Shown here piece by piece: positions 5,893-9,089 of a DNA stretch of 9,089 nt. The position numbers and the translations under genes are program-made. A model generated the notes under the pieces. That model saw nothing but the letters and a program-made list of their open reading frames with translations, was not told where the DNA came from and made no database searches. How positions within the stretch are numbered: the stretch's first letter is position 1; every line of letters starts with the position of its first letter. Origin of the DNA: Bacteroidota bacterium (GTDB taxonomy: Bacteria; Bacteroidota; Bacteroidia; Bacteroidales; VadinHA17); contig JAKAXP010000084.1 in NCBI GenBank assembly GCA_021816545.1, forward strand, positions 1 to 9,089, in the 5' to 3' direction.

Positions 5893-7446
5893 TCAGACCG
5901 GTTCAAGCGATACGAGCGGAAGCATCATCTCCTGGAGTGATATCCCGCCGTGCTGGAAGGAGTCGCGGTAATAGGAAACAACGCTGTTGTAGTTGTTCGG
6001 ATATACCAGGAAGTCATTCGCGCAGGCGAAGATGTACCGTGAGGATATGTTCGTCATCGGGAGTCCCGCCCTGGCGGGAGTGGTTATCTCGAAAACCTCG
6101 CGGGGATTGTAGTCAAGGTTCCTTCCGGTTTTGTACCGGAGGTTAACCGAAGTCTGCCTGTCGCCTACAACCTTCACAGGTTTCTGAACCCTGACAGATC
6201 CGTGGTCAGTTGTCATCACCACCCGTGCGCCCCGGGCTGATACAAGCCTCAGTAGTTCCATGAGGGGGGAATGTATGAACCAGGAATGTGTCAGCGTGAG
6301 CCAAGATGCTTCGTCAGCTGTAAGGTCGCGGATGAGGTTGATCTCCGTGCGGGCATGGCTTAGCATATCCACAAAATTGTATACCAGCACGTTAAGATCA
6401 TTTGACATCAGCTGGGTGAAACGGTCGTTAACGCTTCTTCCTTCAGCGTCAGAGCTGATCTTGTTGTAGCTCCACCGGCAGCTTACACCGGCCCTTGTGA
6501 GGTTCTTTGCAAGTAGCTTCTCCTCGTTGAGGTTCTTTCCCTCATCCTCATGGTCATCAATCCAGTATTCCGGCATAAGCTCCTCTATTGCGGCCGGCAT
6601 CAGGCCTGCAAAAAGGGCATTGCGTGAATACTGAGTTGTGGTGGGGAGGATGCTCATGTAAAGTTCCTCATCAACAGTTCGCATCACCTGCCTGAGGTCA
6701 CCGGCAATTGTCTGCCACTGGTCGAGGCGCATGTTGTCAATAATGATGAAGAACAAAGGGGCTCCTTTGCTGATCATGGGGAAGACCCTCTTGGCCAGCA
6801 CTGAAGGAGACATCAGGGGCCGGTCTGCGGCATCAGCGGATACCCATCTCATGTAGTTTCCTGAGATGTACTTTGCAAAGGCCCGGTTTGCATCGGCTTC
6901 CTGCATGCGGAGAACTTCACGCATACCGGTGTCTGATGACCTGATAAGTTCTCCCTGCCAGAAGATGAGACGACGGTAGAGTTCACTCCACTGTTCAAAG
7001 GTGGAGGCTGAAGAGATCATACCCGCTATGGAGCTGAACTCCTCGCGGAAGACGGTGGTGGTCTGCCTTGTGACAATCTCTTCAAGATTAAGGATACGCT
7101 TGAGGGTCAACAGTATCTGCTTCGGCTTGACCGGTTTAATAAGGTAATCGGCTATCTGTGAGCCGATGGCAGCATCCATAATGTCCTCTTCCTCACTCTT
7201 GGTGATCATTACCACCGGGATGGCCGGCCTGATGGCCTTTATCCGCCGGAGGGTCTCGATGCCGCTCAGGCCGGGCATATGCTCATCAAGGAAGATGATG
7301 TCGTAGGCTTTTTCCCTGACCATTGTAATGGCATCGTTGCCGGAATGGCAGGTATCGGTCTCAAACCCTTTTTCATTGAGGTAAAGGATATGTGACCTGA
7401 GAACTCCTATCTCGTCATCTACCCATAGAATTCGTATCTGTCTCAT
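5893..7446 (-). CDS. porX: T9SS response regulator PorX (receiver-PglZ protein)
   Basis: PorX regulates type IX secretion and gliding genes in Bacteroidota, usually with the sensor kinase PorY and the sigma factor SigP. The 517 residues start with a complete receiver domain (about 1-120): acidic pair Asp10-Asp11, phospho-acceptor Asp54 in FLDEHMPG, Thr82 and Lys104 in LIKPVKP. After a helical linker comes a PglZ domain of the alkaline-phosphatase superfamily. Its likely metal ligands and nucleophile are all present: Asp237 in IIIDNMRLDQW, the Thr run 269-271 in LPTTTQYSR, Asp360 and His364 in FVDMLSH, Asp414-His415 in TTDHGS, and His499 near the C-terminus. PorX homologues are reported to hydrolyse oligonucleotides with zinc; activity here is inferred. 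AAAGG lies about 7 nt before the ATG. The gene starts 15 nt after the porW-like stop. PorY and SigP are not in this window. Confidence 0.95.
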   Translation of the reverse strand: MRQIRILWVDDEIGVLRSHILYLNEKGFETDTCHSGNDAITMVREKAYDIIFLDEHMPGLSGIETLRRIKAIRPAIPVVMITKSEEEDIMDAAIGSQIADYLIKPVKPKQILLTLKRILNLEEIVTRQTTTVFREEFSSIAGMISSASTFEQWSELYRRLIFWQGELIRSSDTGMREVLRMQEADANRAFAKYISGNYMRWVSADAADRPLMSPSVLAKRVFPMISKGAPLFFIIIDNMRLDQWQTIAGDLRQVMRTVDEELYMSILPTTTQYSRNALFAGLMPAAIEELMPEYWIDDHEDEGKNLNEEKLLAKNLTRAGVSCRWSYNKISSDAEGRSVNDRFTQLMSNDLNVLVYNFVDMLSHARTEINLIRDLTADEASWLTLTHSWFIHSPLMELLRLVSARGARVVMTTDHGSVRVQKPVKVVGDRQTSVNLRYKTGRNLDYNPREVFEITTPARAGLPMTNISSRYIFACANDFLVYPNNYNSVVSYYRDSFQHGGISLQEMMLPLVSLEPV

Positions 7447-7461
7447 TTACAGCCTTTCGCG

Positions 7462-9078
7462 TTACCGTTGGTTCGGATACGCTTTCGAGTGAAAGATAGC
7501 ATATCTGTCGATATTCTTATCCTCCCTGAATTTCTGCAGGTTGTCGCGACTGATAATCCAGAGTTTCAGGCCGGCTGTTGCAGCCTCCCTGATGTTCACC
7601 TCCGGGTTAAAGGCTTTAGTCCAGGCTGTAGCTTCGGCAACGTCCTTAAACGGTCCGACGGTTATCAGGAGGTACCCTGCATCAATGGCTGCTCCTTCAG
7701 TCCGGTAGTTGCGGTCAGCATGGTGGTCAAGGTTGTAGTTGATTATGTCAAACACAATCTGGTTCATGTTTGAGCGCGGGTTGGAAGCCACAATCATAAC
7801 ATAATGAGGCTGCACAGTGTCAGTACTGTATATTTCTTCCGCTATCCGGGTATCCTCTGCTATTCTGATTTCAGGTTTTTCCTTTTTCAGGAAATCGGTG
7901 ATCTCTGCTGCCCTTTTTCCTTCGGGAGTTCCGGGGAACTTAGCGATGAGTGAGTCAAGTTTTGCCTTGTAAGCAAATTCACCTTCGAGGGCCCCGGTTG
8001 CCATTGCGTCAAGGAGCATGAACCTTGGAACCAGTTCGTCTTCGGGATAGAGTTTCAGTGCTTCGGTGCAAAGCCTGTTGGCATCGGCAAACCTGTCTTC
8101 GATAAATGCCTGGTAAGCTGTCTCATAGCTTCTGGTAGCCCTTTCGGCCATCTCACGGTGCCTGTTGGCATAGCCAGGATCGGATAGAATCAGGGCATAT
8201 TCTGACTCAGGGAACTGTTCCAGCAGCTCGGCCCTGCGTCTGTCAGCCCTTGCCGGATCACTTTTTTGCAGCAAGCGATAGAGCTCAAACAGAGCCTCTG
8301 CCCTCAGGTTGTCATCAGTACCTGTTCTGGCGGCTTCCTCCAGGGAACTTGCAGCGGAGACAGTATCATTGAGACGTGATGCCAGTATCTTGCCCTCACC
8401 AAGCAGGGCCTCAGCGCTCCGCTGTACAGAAACCTGCATAAGCGAGTCAGTAAGAGGGAGATTACGGAGGTAAAAATCCTTCGTCCGTTCAGGAGCCACT
8501 CCTGTGCTGTCGCCGTTTTCCTTCTGTGCCTCTGCCTCATTCTGTGTCCCGGGTGCAAAGGCTGACCTTGCCTTGTTTGCCCTTCTCCAGTTATCCTCCA
8601 GCCTTCTGTCACCCCACCGGCGCCTGAATTCAGTCCGCCCGAAAGTCAGTGCAGCCTGGTTGTAGAAATACCATCCTCCTTCGGCAGATATGGCTCCGCG
8701 GTAACGCTGTTCATTTTCATAGTACTGCCCCATGTTATACCTGTCGCCACCGTCACCTGTCCTCTGCCTGGTCATCTCCTCCTCCGCGCTTCTGATCAGC
8801 CCGGCAATCAGGGTTTCGCGTTCCGCGCTGCTCATTGATGCCACCCTTCGCAGGCTGTCTTCGGTAACCACAACGGTGTGAAAACGGGCATACTCTCCCA
8901 GGTCAGAAGTCCTGCGACTGATAATGTCGTACCCGGGAAACCGGTTGTCAATCAGGTATGAGGCGCTGTCATAGTATTGTGACGACTTCAGGTAGTTGGG
9001 TTTCCCGTAGTAATGTTCGGCCAGGGCGAGGTATGACCGCGCTTTCTGGCGGGTGTTTACAGTGCTGGCAGCAGCAGC
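7462..9078 (-). CDS. porW: T9SS/gliding TPR protein SprE/PorW-like, 5' end missing
   Basis: SprE (Flavobacterium) and PorW (Porphyromonas) are envelope lipoproteins needed for type IX secretion and gliding. The visible 538 residues run off the contig end, so the signal peptide and lipobox cysteine are missing. TPR-like helices open the fragment (ARSYLALAEHYYGKPNY, then SSQYYDSASYL). A family signature follows at about 8580-8680: GGWYFYNQAALTFG, then RRWGDRRLEDNWRR. A second TPR block is near 7950-8330. The C-terminus holds a compact SPOR-like domain (HYVMIVASNP ... FHSKAYPNQR). The GTG at 8871 is an internal codon, not the start; the frame is open to 9078. A TAG at 9081-9079 is created by adapter sequence and is not biological. 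The stop lies 15 nt upstream of porX. Confidence 0.9.
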   Translation of the reverse strand, partial: AAAASTVNTRQKARSYLALAEHYYGKPNYLKSSQYYDSASYLIDNRFPGYDIISRRTSDLGEYARFHTVVVTEDSLRRVASMSSAERETLIAGLIRSAEEEMTRQRTGDGGDRYNMGQYYENEQRYRGAISAEGGWYFYNQAALTFGRTEFRRRWGDRRLEDNWRRANKARSAFAPGTQNEAEAQKENGDSTGVAPERTKDFYLRNLPLTDSLMQVSVQRSAEALLGEGKILASRLNDTVSAASSLEEAARTGTDDNLRAEALFELYRLLQKSDPARADRRRAELLEQFPESEYALILSDPGYANRHREMAERATRSYETAYQAFIEDRFADANRLCTEALKLYPEDELVPRFMLLDAMATGALEGEFAYKAKLDSLIAKFPGTPEGKRAAEITDFLKKEKPEIRIAEDTRIAEEIYSTDTVQPHYVMIVASNPRSNMNQIVFDIINYNLDHHADRNYRTEGAAIDAGYLLITVGPFKDVAEATAWTKAFNPEVNIREAATAGLKLWIISRDNLQKFREDKNIDRYAIFHSKAYPNQR

Positions 9079-9080
9079 CT

Positions 9081-9089
9081 AGATCGGAA
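9081..9089. other. Illumina adapter remnant at the contig end
   Basis: The last nine bases, AGATCGGAA, equal the first nine bases of the Illumina TruSeq read-through adapter (AGATCGGAAGAGC). They directly follow coding sequence and create a false in-frame TAG in the porW-like gene. Nine exact bases at precisely the end of the sequence are unlikely by chance. The left edge shows no such match. Confidence 0.85.

Noticed and set aside
5893..7446. PglZ domain as a sign of a BREX or other phage-defence island
   Set aside because: The PglZ domain is fused to a receiver, which is the PorX architecture. No BREX methyltransferase, BrxC or BrxL gene is present, and the neighbours are T9SS and housekeeping genes.

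Overview
The window looks like an ordinary chromosomal stretch from a Bacteroidota (Bacteroidetes) genome, probably a metagenome or draft contig. The main evidence is PorX, a receiver-PglZ response regulator, directly preceded by a SprE/PorW-type protein; both belong to the type IX secretion (T9SS) and gliding machinery of this phylum. The Bacteroidota-type 'alanine dehydrogenase' and several TAnnTTTG promoter elements agree. No rRNA, tRNA, CRISPR array, insertion sequence or prophage gene was seen. The right edge ends in nine bases identical to the start of the Illumina TruSeq adapter, so it is a physical contig end.

Layout: positions 1-313 (minus) hold the first 104 codons of methionyl-tRNA synthetase, with a good promoter element just upstream. 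Positions 416-1267 (minus) encode a membrane-anchored LytTR transcription regulator. The divergent region 1268-1541 holds a 19-bp palindrome over the predicted promoter and a 20-bp-spaced direct repeat that resembles a LytTR operator. On the plus strand follow a Bacteroidota alpha/beta-hydrolase-like protein (1542-2945) and an S66 LD-carboxypeptidase (2986-3897), which has its own promoter-like element and a hairpin. A plus-strand terminator (about 4029-4055) lies in the convergent gap.

The right half is all on the minus strand, transcribed from right to left: porW/sprE-like (9078 down to 7462, 5' truncated), porX (7446-5893), tsaE (5875-5435) and an alanine dehydrogenase/PNT-family gene (5277-4081). 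The first three are 15-17 nt apart and look like one operon. The ald-like gene follows after 157 nt and has a possible promoter of its own.

Functionally the right half joins a T9SS structural/gliding lipoprotein to the T9SS regulator PorX, followed by the tRNA t6A-modification ATPase TsaE. The left half combines peptidoglycan recycling or remodelling (LdcA) and an uncharacterised hydrolase with a divergent LytTR regulator that may control itself or them. Points worth a second look are the operator-like repeats, the loss of classical catalytic residues in the ald-like protein, the porW-porX linkage and the adapter-derived contig end. No clearly new multi-gene system was found.
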